A DNA stretch of 64,000 bases from Bacillota bacterium (GCA_015059285.1 SVAS01000002.1:66572-130571); one strand, 5' to 3'; positions 33,484 through 44,022 are shown, counted from the stretch's first letter. The notes: generated by a model not told the origin, from the sequence alone. Program-made: numbers and translations.

Positions 33484-34085
33484 TGAATTATCCAACAACT
33501 ATTAAAAATTTAATTGAATGTTATAAAAAACTACCTGGAATAGGAGAAAAAACAGCTGAACGTTTAGCATTAGCAACTTTAGAAATTAATCAAGAAACTT
33601 TAGATGTTTTTGCAGATAGTATTTTAAACGTAAAACATAGAATTAAAAGATGTAAAAAGTGTAATAATTTATCAGAAGAAGAACTATGTGAACTTTGTCA
33701 AGACGAAAATCGTGATCAAAAGACTATATGCGTAGTTGAAGAACCAAAGAATGTTATTTTATTTGAAAAAGTAGGAACATATAAAGGTGTATATCATGTT
33801 TTAGATGGTTTAATATCACCTTTAGATGGAATAACGCCGGATCAAATAAAAATTGATTTGTTATTAGAAAGAATAAAAAATGATAATATTAAGGAAATTA
33901 TTATAGCGGTAAAGCCAAGCATTGAGGGAGAAACAACATCGTTATATATTCTTAAATTATTAGAAGGAAAAGATATAGTTATTTCTAAAATAGCGCATGG
34001 AGTACCTCTAGGAGCAGACATGGAGTATATAGATTCATTAACTTTAGAAATGGCTTTAGAAGATAGAAAAAAAATATCTGAGTAA
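33483..34085 (+). CDS. recR: Recombination protein RecR
   Basis: LPGIGEKTAERLAL, C4 zinc motif CKKCNNLSEEELCELC, TOPRIM. Confidence 0.97.
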   Translation: MNYPTTIKNLIECYKKLPGIGEKTAERLALATLEINQETLDVFADSILNVKHRIKRCKKCNNLSEEELCELCQDENRDQKTICVVEEPKNVILFEKVGTYKGVYHVLDGLISPLDGITPDQIKIDLLLERIKNDNIKEIIIAVKPSIEGETTSLYILKLLEGKDIVISKIAHGVPLGADMEYIDSLTLEMALEDRKKISE

Positions 34086-34121
34086 TCATAAAACCCTTAA
34101 TAATACATAAGTTTTATTGAG

Positions 34122-34319
34122 GTGGACAAATTGATAAAAAAAATATTTGTTATAACAAAAAAAATAGTATTTAGTGCTTTTTTAATATATGGCTTTAATT
34201 TAGTGGCATCCCCACTTAATTTAATAATTCCAATAAATTTTATTACTGTTGGGCTTATAACTGTTTTAGGTTTGCCAGCACTTCTTTCGTTAATTGCTAT
34301 TTTTTTAATAATTTTTTAG
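34122..34319 (+). CDS. bofA: BofA-like pro-sigma-K processing inhibitor family membrane protein (start GTG 34122 or TTG 34131)
   Basis: Position after recR; IYGFNLVASPLNLIIPINFITVGLITVLGLPALLSLI matches BofA pattern. Confidence 0.75.
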   Translation: MDKLIKKIFVITKKIVFSAFLIYGFNLVASPLNLIIPINFITVGLITVLGLPALLSLIAIFLIIF

Positions 34320-34332
34320 GTAGGTGATAAGT

Positions 34333-35265
34333 ATGTTAGATGAGTATAAATTAGAACAACCTGTAGTCTATCAAACATTAGTCAACTCAGTTAAAAAAAA
34401 TAAATTTTCTCATGCCTACTTATTTGAAACACATGGATTTTCTAAATCTTTAGACCTAGTTTTAGCGTTTGCAAAACTTCTTCTTTGCCCTAAAAACTAT
34501 AGCAACAACAAATTTTGTGGCAATTGTACACAATGTAAAACTATAGATGCTAATAACTATATAGAAATTAAAATTATACACCCTGATGGAATGTGGATAA
34601 AAAAAGAAGAACTTATAGATTTACAAAAGGAATTTTCAAAAAAAGCTCTTACTGGGACTAAAAAAATATATATAATTACAGAGGCAGATAAATTAAATAC
34701 GGCTTCAGCCAATTCAATTTTAAAATTTTTAGAAGAACCAGAAGAAAATATAATTGCTATTTTAATGGTTGAAAATAAATATCAGTTGTTAGATACGATA
34801 GTATCTCGTTGCCAAATTATATCATTACTTAATAATGATAATAAAAATTTAAAAACGTCTTATGAAAAAATATCTAACATTATTAATGATAAAAACTTAA
34901 ATGAAGAAAAACTGGATAATATAATTTATTTTATTAATTATTATGAAAAGAATGGTATGGATACACTTTTAAACACTCAAAAACTATGGCATCAATATTT
35001 TTCTGATAAAGAAATAATAAGTGATGCTTTTGAAATAATGAGTCTTTATTATATGGATGCTTTAAATTTATCATGCGGTTATCATTTGAATTTATTTGAT
35101 AAATATATGAAAGACTTAAAAGAAATTATTAATACAAATTCAATTGATAGTTTAATCTACAAAATTAATGTAGTTTTAAAATTAAAAGAACTTATAAGGT
35201 ACAATGTTAATAATAATTTATTATTGGACAAGCTTATAATAGAGTTAGAGGAGGCAAAAAAATGA
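34333..35265 (+). CDS. holB: DNA polymerase III delta' subunit
   Basis: HAYLFETHGFSKSLDL, SANSILKFLEEPEEN, IVSRCQII. Confidence 0.9.
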   Translation: MLDEYKLEQPVVYQTLVNSVKKNKFSHAYLFETHGFSKSLDLVLAFAKLLLCPKNYSNNKFCGNCTQCKTIDANNYIEIKIIHPDGMWIKKEELIDLQKEFSKKALTGTKKIYIITEADKLNTASANSILKFLEEPEENIIAILMVENKYQLLDTIVSRCQIISLLNNDNKNLKTSYEKISNIINDKNLNEEKLDNIIYFINYYEKNGMDTLLNTQKLWHQYFSDKEIISDAFEIMSLYYMDALNLSCGYHLNLFDKYMKDLKEIINTNSIDSLIYKINVVLKLKELIRYNVNNNLLLDKLIIELEEAKK

Positions 35266-36050
35266 TAGAAGTAATAGGGATTTCTTTTAAAGAACGTGGA
35301 AGAATATATTATTTTTTACCTAAAAATTTAAAATTAAAGAAAAACATTACTGTTGTGGTAGAAACTGAACGTGGGTTACAATTTGGTAAAGTTGTTACTG
35401 ATATAATTCAAATAGATGAAAAAAAATTTAAAGTCCCTTTAAAACCTATTGTTAGGATAGCTTCTAAAAAAGATTACGAAAATCATCGTAAAAATATTAA
35501 AGATGCAAATATCGCTTTAAAAAAATGTAAGAGTTTAGTTAATAAATATAATTTAGATATGCAAATCATTGATGCAGAATACACTTTGGATAGAGATCAA
35601 TTAGTTTTTCATTTTATAGCTGATAATCGTATTGATTTTCGTGTTTTAGCGAAAGATTTAGCGTCCACTTATAAAACAAGAATAGAGCTTAGACAAGTTG
35701 GTGTTAGAGATAAAGCTAAAGAAGTTGGTGGAATAGGACCTTGTGGCAGAAAATTTTGTTGCGCCTCATTTTTAAATGATTTTGATAGTGTCTCAATTAA
35801 TATGGCTAAAAATCAAAACATATCATTAAATCCAACTAAAATAAATGGCGCGTGTGGAAGGTTGTTATGTTGTTTAAATTATGAAGATGAAACATATAAA
35901 GAATGTCGTAAATGTTTACCAGAGATAGGTGATAAAATTAAAACAGAAGAAGGAACAGGAACAGTTATCGGTTTAGATATATTAAGTAAAAGTTATACCG
36001 TAGATATTCCAGAAGTAGGAAGAGTTAAAGTGAATAAGTCATGCAAATAA
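35262..36050 (+). CDS. ricT: PSP1-domain regulatory iron-sulfur protein RicT (YaaT)
   Basis: GGIGPCGRKFCCASFL, INGACGRLLCCLNYE cysteine motifs. Confidence 0.93.
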   Translation: MIEVIGISFKERGRIYYFLPKNLKLKKNITVVVETERGLQFGKVVTDIIQIDEKKFKVPLKPIVRIASKKDYENHRKNIKDANIALKKCKSLVNKYNLDMQIIDAEYTLDRDQLVFHFIADNRIDFRVLAKDLASTYKTRIELRQVGVRDKAKEVGGIGPCGRKFCCASFLNDFDSVSINMAKNQNISLNPTKINGACGRLLCCLNYEDETYKECRKCLPEIGDKIKTEEGTGTVIGLDILSKSYTVDIPEVGRVKVNKSCK

Positions 36051-36760
36051 AAAACTATTTATTAGGATATAAAAATATGTATATTATGCAAGATACAGAT
36101 ATGTTTAATTTTTCTTTAGATTCTGTTTTACTACCCAATTTTGTTACCATAAATAAAAATATTCAAAATATTCTTGATATTGGTTGCGGTAATGCTCCTA
36201 TACCTCTAATCCTCTCAACAAAAACAAAAGCAAATATTATGGGTGTTGAAATTCAAGAAAAAGTATTTGATTTAGCTATTAAATCTGTTAAGATTAATAA
36301 TTTAGAAAACCAAATAAAAATTGTTAATGGCGATATTAAAAAAATTTCTAAAGAATTAGAAACAGAAAGTTTTGATGTCATTACGTGCAACCCACCGTTT
36401 TTTAAAGTAAATGAAAATTCTAATATGAATGATAGTGAATATAAAAAAATAGCGCGTCATGAAATAACTTTAAATTTAGAAGATATTATTATGATAAGTA
36501 AAAAACTTCTTAAGAATAATGGCGTTTTAGGTATTGTGCATAGACCAGAAAGATTAGTGGAAATTATAGAATTAATGAAAAAACATAATATAGAACCTAA
36601 GAAGATGCGTTTAGTATACCCTAAAAAAGATAAAGAAGCCAATATCCTTTTAATAGAAGGAACTAAAAATGGTAAACCTGGATTAAAGATTTTACCACCA
36701 CTTTATTCTCACGATGAAGATGGAAGTTATACTATAGAAGTTCAAAAATATTTTGTTTAG
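36041..36760 (+). CDS. yabB: tRNA1(Val) adenine-N6 methyltransferase-like
   Basis: DIGCGNAPIPLILS, TCNPPFF. Confidence 0.88.
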   Translation: MQIKNYLLGYKNMYIMQDTDMFNFSLDSVLLPNFVTINKNIQNILDIGCGNAPIPLILSTKTKANIMGVEIQEKVFDLAIKSVKINNLENQIKIVNGDIKKISKELETESFDVITCNPPFFKVNENSNMNDSEYKKIARHEITLNLEDIIMISKKLLKNNGVLGIVHRPERLVEIIELMKKHNIEPKKMRLVYPKKDKEANILLIEGTKNGKPGLKILPPLYSHDEDGSYTIEVQKYFV

Positions 36761-36770
36761 AGGTGATAAA

Positions 36771-37607
36771 ATGTCTCAAAAGAGTTATAATAATACTCCT
36801 ACTTTGTATTTAATTCCAACACCTATCGGAAATATGGAAGATATCACTTTAAGAGCTATAAACGCTTTAAAAGAAGTAGAAGTTATTTTTTCAGAAGATA
36901 CAAGAGTTACAGGAATTTTATTAAAACATTTAGATATAAAGAAAAAATTAATTGCTAATCATGAACATAATGAACAAAAGAATTGTGAAATAGCTTTGTC
37001 TTATTTAAAAGATGGATATAATATAGGGTTAGTAACAGATAGAGGAACGCCAATAATTAGTGATCCTGGATATGGGATTGCAAAATTTATTATAGAACAT
37101 GGTTATAATGTAGTGGGTTTGCCTGGACCTACGGCTTTAATTCCAGCACTTATAGTATCAGGACTTAATCCTTCACCTTTTTTATTTTATGGATTTTTAA
37201 ATAATAAAGAACAAAAACGTATAAAAGAACTTGAAAGTTTAAAAAATATAAAAGCAACTCTAATTTTTTATGAGGCTCCTCATCGTTTGGAAAAAACATT
37301 AGATAATATGTTAAAAGTTTTGGGAAATAGAAATATTAGTATTTCCCGGGAAATAAGTAAGCGATATGAAGAAGTTTATCGTGGACAAATAGATGACATC
37401 AAAAAACAAATAGTAGACGCTAAGGGTGAATTTGTAATTGTTGTAGATGGTGATAACACTATAAAAACTTATGACAATTTGACAATTGATGAACATATTA
37501 ACCTTTATTTAGCGGAAGATATGAAGTTAATGGATGCCATAAAAAAAGTAGCTAAAGAAAGAAATGTTAGTAAAAGTGATATTTATAATGAATATCATAA
37601 AAGGTAG
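36771..37607 (+). CDS. rsmI: 16S rRNA 2'-O-ribose C1402 methyltransferase
   Basis: LYLIPTPIGNMEDITLRAI, LVTDRGTPIISDPG. Confidence 0.95.
   Translation: MSQKSYNNTPTLYLIPTPIGNMEDITLRAINALKEVEVIFSEDTRVTGILLKHLDIKKKLIANHEHNEQKNCEIALSYLKDGYNIGLVTDRGTPIISDPGYGIAKFIIEHGYNVVGLPGPTALIPALIVSGLNPSPFLFYGFLNNKEQKRIKELESLKNIKATLIFYEAPHRLEKTLDNMLKVLGNRNISISREISKRYEEVYRGQIDDIKKQIVDAKGEFVIVVDGDNTIKTYDNLTIDEHINLYLAEDMKLMDAIKKVAKERNVSKSDIYNEYHKR
37341..37354. promoter_or_regulatory. Perfect Noc-binding-site consensus ATTTCCCGGGAAAT inside rsmI
   Basis: 14/14 match; only CCCGGG noticed in the window. Confidence 0.75.
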
Positions 37608-37615
37608 ATGATAAT

Positions 37616-38173
37616 ATGAAATTAATAGTAGGGCTAGGAAATCCTGGAAAAGAATATGAAAACACAAGACATAATATTGGTTTTATGATGATAGATAATA
37701 TTTTAAGCGAGTTAAATATTACAAACGGAAAAGACAAAATGGGTGGAATATCATATGAAACTAATATCATGGGAGAAAAAGTAATATTTTTAAAACCTAT
37801 GGAATATATAAATCTTTCAGGAAATGTTATAAATAAATATATGCAGTTTTATAAAATTGCTATAGAAGATTTGTTTATCATTCATGATGATTTAGATTTA
37901 GAAGTGGGAAATTTTAAACTTAGAGAAAAAGGTGGTAGTGGCGGCCACAATGGTTTAAAAAATATTGAAAGTCATTTAAAAACAAAAGAATATAATCGTA
38001 TGAAAATTGGTATTTCAAATAATAAAAACATAGATACTAGAGATTATGTTTTAAGTCGTTTAACCAAGCAAGAAAAAGAAGAAATAAGTAAGATAATTAC
38101 TCTAGGACCAAATATTATTAAAGATTATTTAAATATGTCCTTTAGCAATTTAATGAATAAATATAATAAATGA
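37616..38173 (+). CDS. pth: Peptidyl-tRNA hydrolase
   Basis: VGLGNPGKEYENTRHNIGF, GGSGGHNGLK. Confidence 0.97.
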   Translation: MKLIVGLGNPGKEYENTRHNIGFMMIDNILSELNITNGKDKMGGISYETNIMGEKVIFLKPMEYINLSGNVINKYMQFYKIAIEDLFIIHDDLDLEVGNFKLREKGGSGGHNGLKNIESHLKTKEYNRMKIGISNNKNIDTRDYVLSRLTKQEKEEISKIITLGPNIIKDYLNMSFSNLMNKYNK

Positions 38174-38214
38174 TACTTTTGGTATCATTTTTGTAGTCTT
38201 AAGGAGGTGATCAA

Positions 38215-41200
38215 ATGTCTATATTTAATAATGTGGTAACATTTAATGAAAAAGAAACAGAAATTTCCGGTTTAACTAATGAATTAAAGGCAATATATAT
38301 TAATAGTGCTTTTAATCATACAAATAGTAATATTGTAGTAGTTACTAATAGTTTATATGAAGCTAGTAAATTTTATCAAATCTTATCTAATTATAATAAA
38401 AATGTGTTGTTTTTTCCTATGGATGATTTTTTAACTAGTGAGGCTTTAGCCATCAGTCCAGAATTAAAAATCACTCGTTTAGAAACATTAAATAATATTA
38501 TAGCAAGCAATAAGTCTGTTGTTATTACTAATTTAATGGGGTATTTGCGTTTTCTTCCTTCTTTAAATACTTATAAAAACAATAAGCTAACATTAAAGGT
38601 TAGCTCTGATTATAAAATTAACGAATTAGTAGAAAAATTATTTAAATTAGGTTATCAAAAAGAAACAATTGTTAATAAAACAGGAGAAATAGCTGTTCGT
38701 GGTTTTGTTGTGGATATTTTTCCTATTAGTAGCGATAATCCAATTAGAATTGAATTTTGGGGAGACACTATAGAATCTATTAGAATTTTTAATGTAGATA
38801 ATCAGTTAACAATTAAAGAAATAGATGAAATAACTATTCATTCTAATACTGAATTTTTAGTTAATGGAGATATTGATACTTTTAATTTAAAACAAAGAGA
38901 TATTATTAAGTATGAAAATAGGACAAGTCTAATAGATTATTTAGATAATCCCTTAGTATTTTTTAATGATTATTTAAATTTAGAAAATAGTTATAATATG
39001 TTATTAGAGGAAATGACAGAATATAGTATTTCCCAAGAAATAAGTGCAAATACTATTTATATGAACGATTTTTATGAAATATTACCTCAAAAGAATTATA
39101 GGTTTTTATCTTTTGATAATAAAATAGAAAATAATTATAGTTCTATTGAAATTGCTGACTTTATAGGAAATGATTTAGAAAATGCCTTTAACCAATACTT
39201 AAAACACTATGATAAAGTAGTAGTTTGTTTAAGTAACCGTTATAAAGTCAACAAAATTTTAGATACAGTAGATAATAATATATTAGTATTTACAAATGAA
39301 GAAGAGATTTTTGATCATAAGATAAATTTAATTGTTAAAAATATTAATAAAGGATTTATTTATAATAATGTGGTTTTCTTAAGTGAACAAGAGATATTTA
39401 AAACTAAAGAAAATGAAAATGTTTATAAAACAAATTTTAAGTTAGGTACTAAAATAAGGGATATCAATAAACTTCAAAAAGGGGATTTTGTAGTTCATAC
39501 TATTCACGGTATTGGAAGATACGAGGGTATAAAAACATTAACTAAAAACGGACTAAAAAAAGATTATCTTCAAATTGAGTATAAGGATAATGATAAACTT
39601 TATATTCCTGTTGAAAAAATTGAATTAATTAATAAGTATTCTTTTAAAGATGGATTTGTTCCTAAAATAAATAAATTAGGCGGGACTGAATGGATTAAAA
39701 CAAAACTAAAAGCTCAAAAAAAAGTAGAGGACATAGCTTTAGAACTACTTAAATTATATGCTTTAAGAGAAGCTAGTCGTGGATATGCTTTTCCAAAAGA
39801 TGATTTAGAGCAAATAGAATTTGAAAAAGAATTTAAATATACAGAAACAGTTGATCAACTAAAAGTTACAGAAGAAATAAAAAAAGATATGGAAAAAGCA
39901 CAACCTATGGATAGACTTTTATGTGGTGACGTTGGATATGGTAAAACAGAAGTTGCATTTAGAGCAATGTTTAAAGCTATAATGGGAGGCAAACAGGTTG
40001 CGCTTCTTTGTCCTACTACTATATTATCTAACCAACATTATCAGAATGCACTTGATAGATTTAAGTCTTTTCCAGTAAATATTGCGTTATTAAATCGTTT
40101 TGTTCCGAGTAAACAAATAGAAGAAAATATAGAAAAAATAAAAGAAGGAAAAACAGATATTGTAATTGGTACACATAGACTTTTGAGCGATGATGTGGAG
40201 TTTAAAGATTTAGGTTTACTGGTAATTGATGAAGAACAAAGATTTGGGGTAAAGCATAAAGAAAAAATAAAACAATTAAAAAACAATATAGATGTTTTAA
40301 CTTTATCCGCAACCCCTATACCTAGAACATTACAAATGTCTATGGCAGGGCTCAGAAGTCTTTCATTAATTGAAACACCACCAGTTAATAGATATCCTAT
40401 ACAAACTTATGTTTTAGCTCATAATAATCAAATCATCAAAGATGCAATTTATAAAGAGTTATCAAGAAAAGGCCAAGTTTTTATTTTATATAACAAAATA
40501 GAAGATATGAATGCTAAAGCAATAGAAATATCTAAATTAGTTCCAGATGCTAAGATAGTAACGGCTCATGGAAAAATGACTAAAACAGAACTTGAAGAAG
40601 TTATGTTTAAGTTTACTAATAAAGAATTTGATGTTTTATTATGTACAACCATTATAGAAACAGGAATTGATATACCAACGGTAAATACATTAATTATAAT
40701 TGATGCAGATCATTTTGGACTTTCTCAGCTATATCAAATTAGAGGTAGGGTAGGAAGAAGTAATAAGATTGCTTATTGTTACTTAATGTATAATAAACAA
40801 AAAATTCTTTCTGATATTGCTATAAAAAGATTAAATGCTATAAAAGAATTTACTGAATTAGGTAGCGGATTTGCTATAGCTATGAGGGATTTATCTATAA
40901 GAGGAGCTGGAGATATTTTAGGAAGTGAACAGGCAGGATTTATTGATACTATTGGTGTAGAACTTTTTATGGAAATGCTTAATAATGAAATAAAACAACT
41001 AAAAGGTGAAAAAATAGATGTAAAAAACCCAGATATACAACCTCTTTTAGATGTTGAAACAGCTATTGATGATAGTTATGTAAAAGAAGAAGAATTAAAA
41101 ATAGAAATTCATAAAAAAATCAATGAAATTAATTCTTATGAAAAATTACACGAAACTAAGATTGAATTAGAGGATCGTTTTGGTAATATAGGTGAAAATT

Positions 41201-41487
41201 TACTTATATATATGTATGAAGAATGGTTTGAAAAAATGGCTAACAAAATGGGTATTAAACAAGTCAAACAAACTAAAAATTTTATTGAGATTATGTTACC
41301 TGTTGAACTTACAGAAAAAGTTAATGGAGAACTTCTTTTTATAGAAGCTAGTAGAATAACTAGAATGTTTAGGTTTGCTTTAAGAAGCAAAAGATTAATT
41401 ATAACGTTAGACACTGTAAAATTAGAAAAACATTTTATATATTATTTGATTGAACTTATGGAAATAATTAATAAAGCAATACAATAA
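38215..41487 (+). CDS. mfd: Transcription-repair coupling factor
   Basis: GDVGYGKTEVAFRAMF, DEEQRFGV, RGRVGRS. Confidence 0.98.
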   Translation: MSIFNNVVTFNEKETEISGLTNELKAIYINSAFNHTNSNIVVVTNSLYEASKFYQILSNYNKNVLFFPMDDFLTSEALAISPELKITRLETLNNIIASNKSVVITNLMGYLRFLPSLNTYKNNKLTLKVSSDYKINELVEKLFKLGYQKETIVNKTGEIAVRGFVVDIFPISSDNPIRIEFWGDTIESIRIFNVDNQLTIKEIDEITIHSNTEFLVNGDIDTFNLKQRDIIKYENRTSLIDYLDNPLVFFNDYLNLENSYNMLLEEMTEYSISQEISANTIYMNDFYEILPQKNYRFLSFDNKIENNYSSIEIADFIGNDLENAFNQYLKHYDKVVVCLSNRYKVNKILDTVDNNILVFTNEEEIFDHKINLIVKNINKGFIYNNVVFLSEQEIFKTKENENVYKTNFKLGTKIRDINKLQKGDFVVHTIHGIGRYEGIKTLTKNGLKKDYLQIEYKDNDKLYIPVEKIELINKYSFKDGFVPKINKLGGTEWIKTKLKAQKKVEDIALELLKLYALREASRGYAFPKDDLEQIEFEKEFKYTETVDQLKVTEEIKKDMEKAQPMDRLLCGDVGYGKTEVAFRAMFKAIMGGKQVALLCPTTILSNQHYQNALDRFKSFPVNIALLNRFVPSKQIEENIEKIKEGKTDIVIGTHRLLSDDVEFKDLGLLVIDEEQRFGVKHKEKIKQLKNNIDVLTLSATPIPRTLQMSMAGLRSLSLIETPPVNRYPIQTYVLAHNNQIIKDAIYKELSRKGQVFILYNKIEDMNAKAIEISKLVPDAKIVTAHGKMTKTELEEVMFKFTNKEFDVLLCTTIIETGIDIPTVNTLIIIDADHFGLSQLYQIRGRVGRSNKIAYCYLMYNKQKILSDIAIKRLNAIKEFTELGSGFAIAMRDLSIRGAGDILGSEQAGFIDTIGVELFMEMLNNEIKQLKGEKIDVKNPDIQPLLDVETAIDDSYVKEEELKIEIHKKINEINSYEKLHETKIELEDRFGNIGENLLIYMYEEWFEKMANKMGIKQVKQTKNFIEIMLPVELTEKVNGELLFIEASRITRMFRFALRSKRLIITLDTVKLEKHFIYYLIELMEIINKAIQ
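39028..39041. promoter_or_regulatory. Weaker Noc-site-like sequence ATTTCCCAAGAAAT
   Basis: 12/14 match to NBS consensus. Confidence 0.35.
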
Positions 41488-41516
41488 AAAAGTTAAGTTT
41501 TAAACTTAACTTTTTT
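41486..41516. terminator. Bidirectional terminator between convergent mfd and ppaC-like genes
   Basis: AAAAAAGTTAAGTTTTAAACTTAACTTTTTT. Confidence 0.85.
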
Positions 41517-43146
41517 ATTTTTTTCCAATAACTTCCATAATATGTGGAATAACTTGTTTTTTTCTTGAAATTATACCATTTAAATAATATCCTTGTTTTA
41601 AATGTTCTACTTTTAAACAATTATTTAAAATATCTTCAGCACTTTCGTTATAATATACATATGAACCATTATTTAAAATGTCTGTTACTAATAATAATAG
41701 AATGTAGTAATCATTATTTTTAGCAATCTTTTCAATTAACTCAACATATGTTTTACTTGATTCTTCAAATTCTTCTGTATTAACTGTAGATATTTGACTA
41801 ACACCAACTTTTTTATTGTTAATAGTGAATGTTTTAAAATCTGTATATAAAATTTCTTCGTGATTTTTACCTTTCAAGATAGAACCGGCTTTAAACATTT
41901 GCATAGCATAATCATTCATGTCTACGTCTGCTATTTTAGCGAGTTCTAATCCTATTTCTTTATCTTTTTCAGTAGTAGTAGGGGATGCGAATAATAAAGT
42001 ATCGGAAATTAATCCAGAGAGCATTAATCCAGCCATTTCTTTAGGAATATCAACATTGTTTTCTTTATATAGCATATATATAATTGTATTAGTACTGCCT
42101 ACTGGCATATTTCTAAAGTTGATAGGCAAATTAGTACCAATGGTTCCTAATTTATGGTGATCAATTATTTCAACAATATCTGCTTCATCTAATCCATCCA
42201 CACTTTGTTCATATTCGTTGTGATCGACTAAAATTACTTTTTTTCTTTTTTTATTAGCAAGATCTGCAAGTTTAATAAGACCCAAACAATTATGATTTTT
42301 ATTAACAACAGGGAAATAACTAAAACGAGTTTTATTAGCAATTTCTACAAAGTCTTTAACATCTTCATTTTCATCAAAACAAATAATCTTATCTTTATTT
42401 ACAATTGTTTTAACATAATTTGCAAGTCCAATAAGTTTTGCTACTTTAAATGAAAAATATTCTGTTTTTATTATATTAACTTTATTAGTTTTAGCAAGAG
42501 CAATATGTTCATCTTTTATTCTACTACTACCCGTTAGAATAATTAATTTAACTTTACTTTTAATAGCATATTCAATAATACTATGTCTATCACCAACAAT
42601 AAGAATAGTATTTTCATCTAATTTAATGTTTTCTATGAATGTTGTACTTTTATAAGAAGCTATTAAAATGTTTCCTTTAATTTCTTCATTAAATTTTAAT
42701 AATCCTTTACCACTCAATGTTTCTACAACATTTTGGTAGGAAGTACACAAACATTCAAAATCTCCAGAAATTAAGTTTTTAGTAATATCTTTCATAGAAG
42801 TCATTCCTAAAAATTCATTGAAATCATCTACAATTGGCACATTACTTATCTTTTTATCATCCATATAGTTGTAAGTTGTAAATAAAGATTCATTTTCATT
42901 AATAGTGCAATTTTTCAAATAATTTAAATCTTTTATTTGTAACTTAACATCATTTAAATAGTCAGGAGTGTCTATCTTAAAATATTTTAAGACAAATTTT
43001 GTTTCGTTATTTATTTCGCCTAAAACCATAGGTATAGTGTTATTACCTAATTTGTTTTTTAAATAAGACAAGCTAATAGCGCTACAAACACTATCTGTAT
43101 CGGGTTTTTTATGCCCAAAGATAAAAGTTAAATCCATAAAAATCAC
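41515..43146 (-). CDS. ppaC: Manganese-dependent inorganic pyrophosphatase with CBS-DRTGG regulatory insert (DHH family)
   Basis: GHKKPDTDSVCSAI, VDHNE, DHHKLG, plus CBS-like inserts. Confidence 0.88.
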   Translation of the reverse strand: MIFMDLTFIFGHKKPDTDSVCSAISLSYLKNKLGNNTIPMVLGEINNETKFVLKYFKIDTPDYLNDVKLQIKDLNYLKNCTINENESLFTTYNYMDDKKISNVPIVDDFNEFLGMTSMKDITKNLISGDFECLCTSYQNVVETLSGKGLLKFNEEIKGNILIASYKSTTFIENIKLDENTILIVGDRHSIIEYAIKSKVKLIILTGSSRIKDEHIALAKTNKVNIIKTEYFSFKVAKLIGLANYVKTIVNKDKIICFDENEDVKDFVEIANKTRFSYFPVVNKNHNCLGLIKLADLANKKRKKVILVDHNEYEQSVDGLDEADIVEIIDHHKLGTIGTNLPINFRNMPVGSTNTIIYMLYKENNVDIPKEMAGLMLSGLISDTLLFASPTTTEKDKEIGLELAKIADVDMNDYAMQMFKAGSILKGKNHEEILYTDFKTFTINNKKVGVSQISTVNTEEFEESSKTYVELIEKIAKNNDYYILLLLVTDILNNGSYVYYNESAEDILNNCLKVEHLKQGYYLNGIISRKKQVIPHIMEVIGKK

Positions 43147-43242
43147 TCCTTTACCTAGCGTAACAATTATATCATAAAATGATTATAATAAGTATAAAAA
43201 AATCTAAATAACACAAAATATTATTTAGAAAGCGAGGTAATT

Positions 43243-43776
43243 ATGAAAGCAACTGGTGTTGTTAGAAGGATAGATGAGTTAGGTAGAATTGTTATTCCTA
43301 AAGAAATTAGAAAAACTTTAAGAATAAAAGAAGGTGAAAATTTAGAGATTTTTATTGATGAAAAGGAAAATATAGTTTTAAAAAAATATTCAACCATGAA
43401 TAAAATAGAGGATTTGGCGCAAAACTTTGTGGATGCTATTTATGCTTATTCTAAGCATAATATTATTATAACCGATAATGATAGTGTAATCGCAGTAGCA
43501 GGCAAATACAAGAAAAAATATTTAGATAAACAAATAAGTTCTTTTTTAGAAAAAATTTTATTAGAAAGGAAACAAATAATAGAAAAATATAATAAAAAAA
43601 TAAAGGTAATAGAAGACGATGAATTAGAGGGTACTTATATTATAAACCCTATTATATCTAATGGGGATATATTAGGTCTTGTTATTTTTTTTGATGATGA
43701 TGCCTTGATGGATGATGTAGATGAGCAAATTTGTCAGATTACTGCAAATTTTTTAGGTAAACATCTTGAAGATTGA
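43243..43776 (+). CDS. spoVT: Stage V sporulation protein T (AbrB-type regulator)
   Basis: MKATGVVRRIDELGRIVIPKEIRKTLRIKEGENLEIF plus GAF-like C-terminal half; follows mfd as in Bacillus. Confidence 0.88.
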   Translation: MKATGVVRRIDELGRIVIPKEIRKTLRIKEGENLEIFIDEKENIVLKKYSTMNKIEDLAQNFVDAIYAYSKHNIIITDNDSVIAVAGKYKKKYLDKQISSFLEKILLERKQIIEKYNKKIKVIEDDELEGTYIINPIISNGDILGLVIFFDDDALMDDVDEQICQITANFLGKHLED

Positions 43777-43794
43777 CTTTTGGTGTGCTATAAT
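43766..43794 (+). promoter_or_regulatory. Promoter TTGAAG-N17-TATAAT for the T-box operon
   Basis: -35 at 43766-43771, -10 at 43789-43794. Confidence 0.6.
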
Positions 43795-43799
43795 ACCGA

Positions 43800-44022
43800 C
43801 AAATGAGAGGTTTTGAAGGAAAGAAGAGCAAGATAGTTTTTAAGAGAGCCTAGATAGGTGAGAGCTAGGTAAATGATGCTTGTTTTGAATGGTTCCCGAA
43901 CTTTTTAGTCGATATGTAGGCTAAAACGTATATATGCGTTAAATAAAAGAGGTAAACAATAGTTTATAAATTAAGGTGGTACCACGTAATCACGTCCTTA
44001 TATAGGGCGTGTTTTTTTATGG
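43800..44022 (+). promoter_or_regulatory. T-box riboswitch leader, Met-type by context (possible AUG specifier at 43889-43891)
   Basis: T-box sequence AAGGTGGTACCACG 43973-43986; terminator CACGTCCTTATATAGGGCGTGTTTTTTT; metG downstream. Confidence 0.88.
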
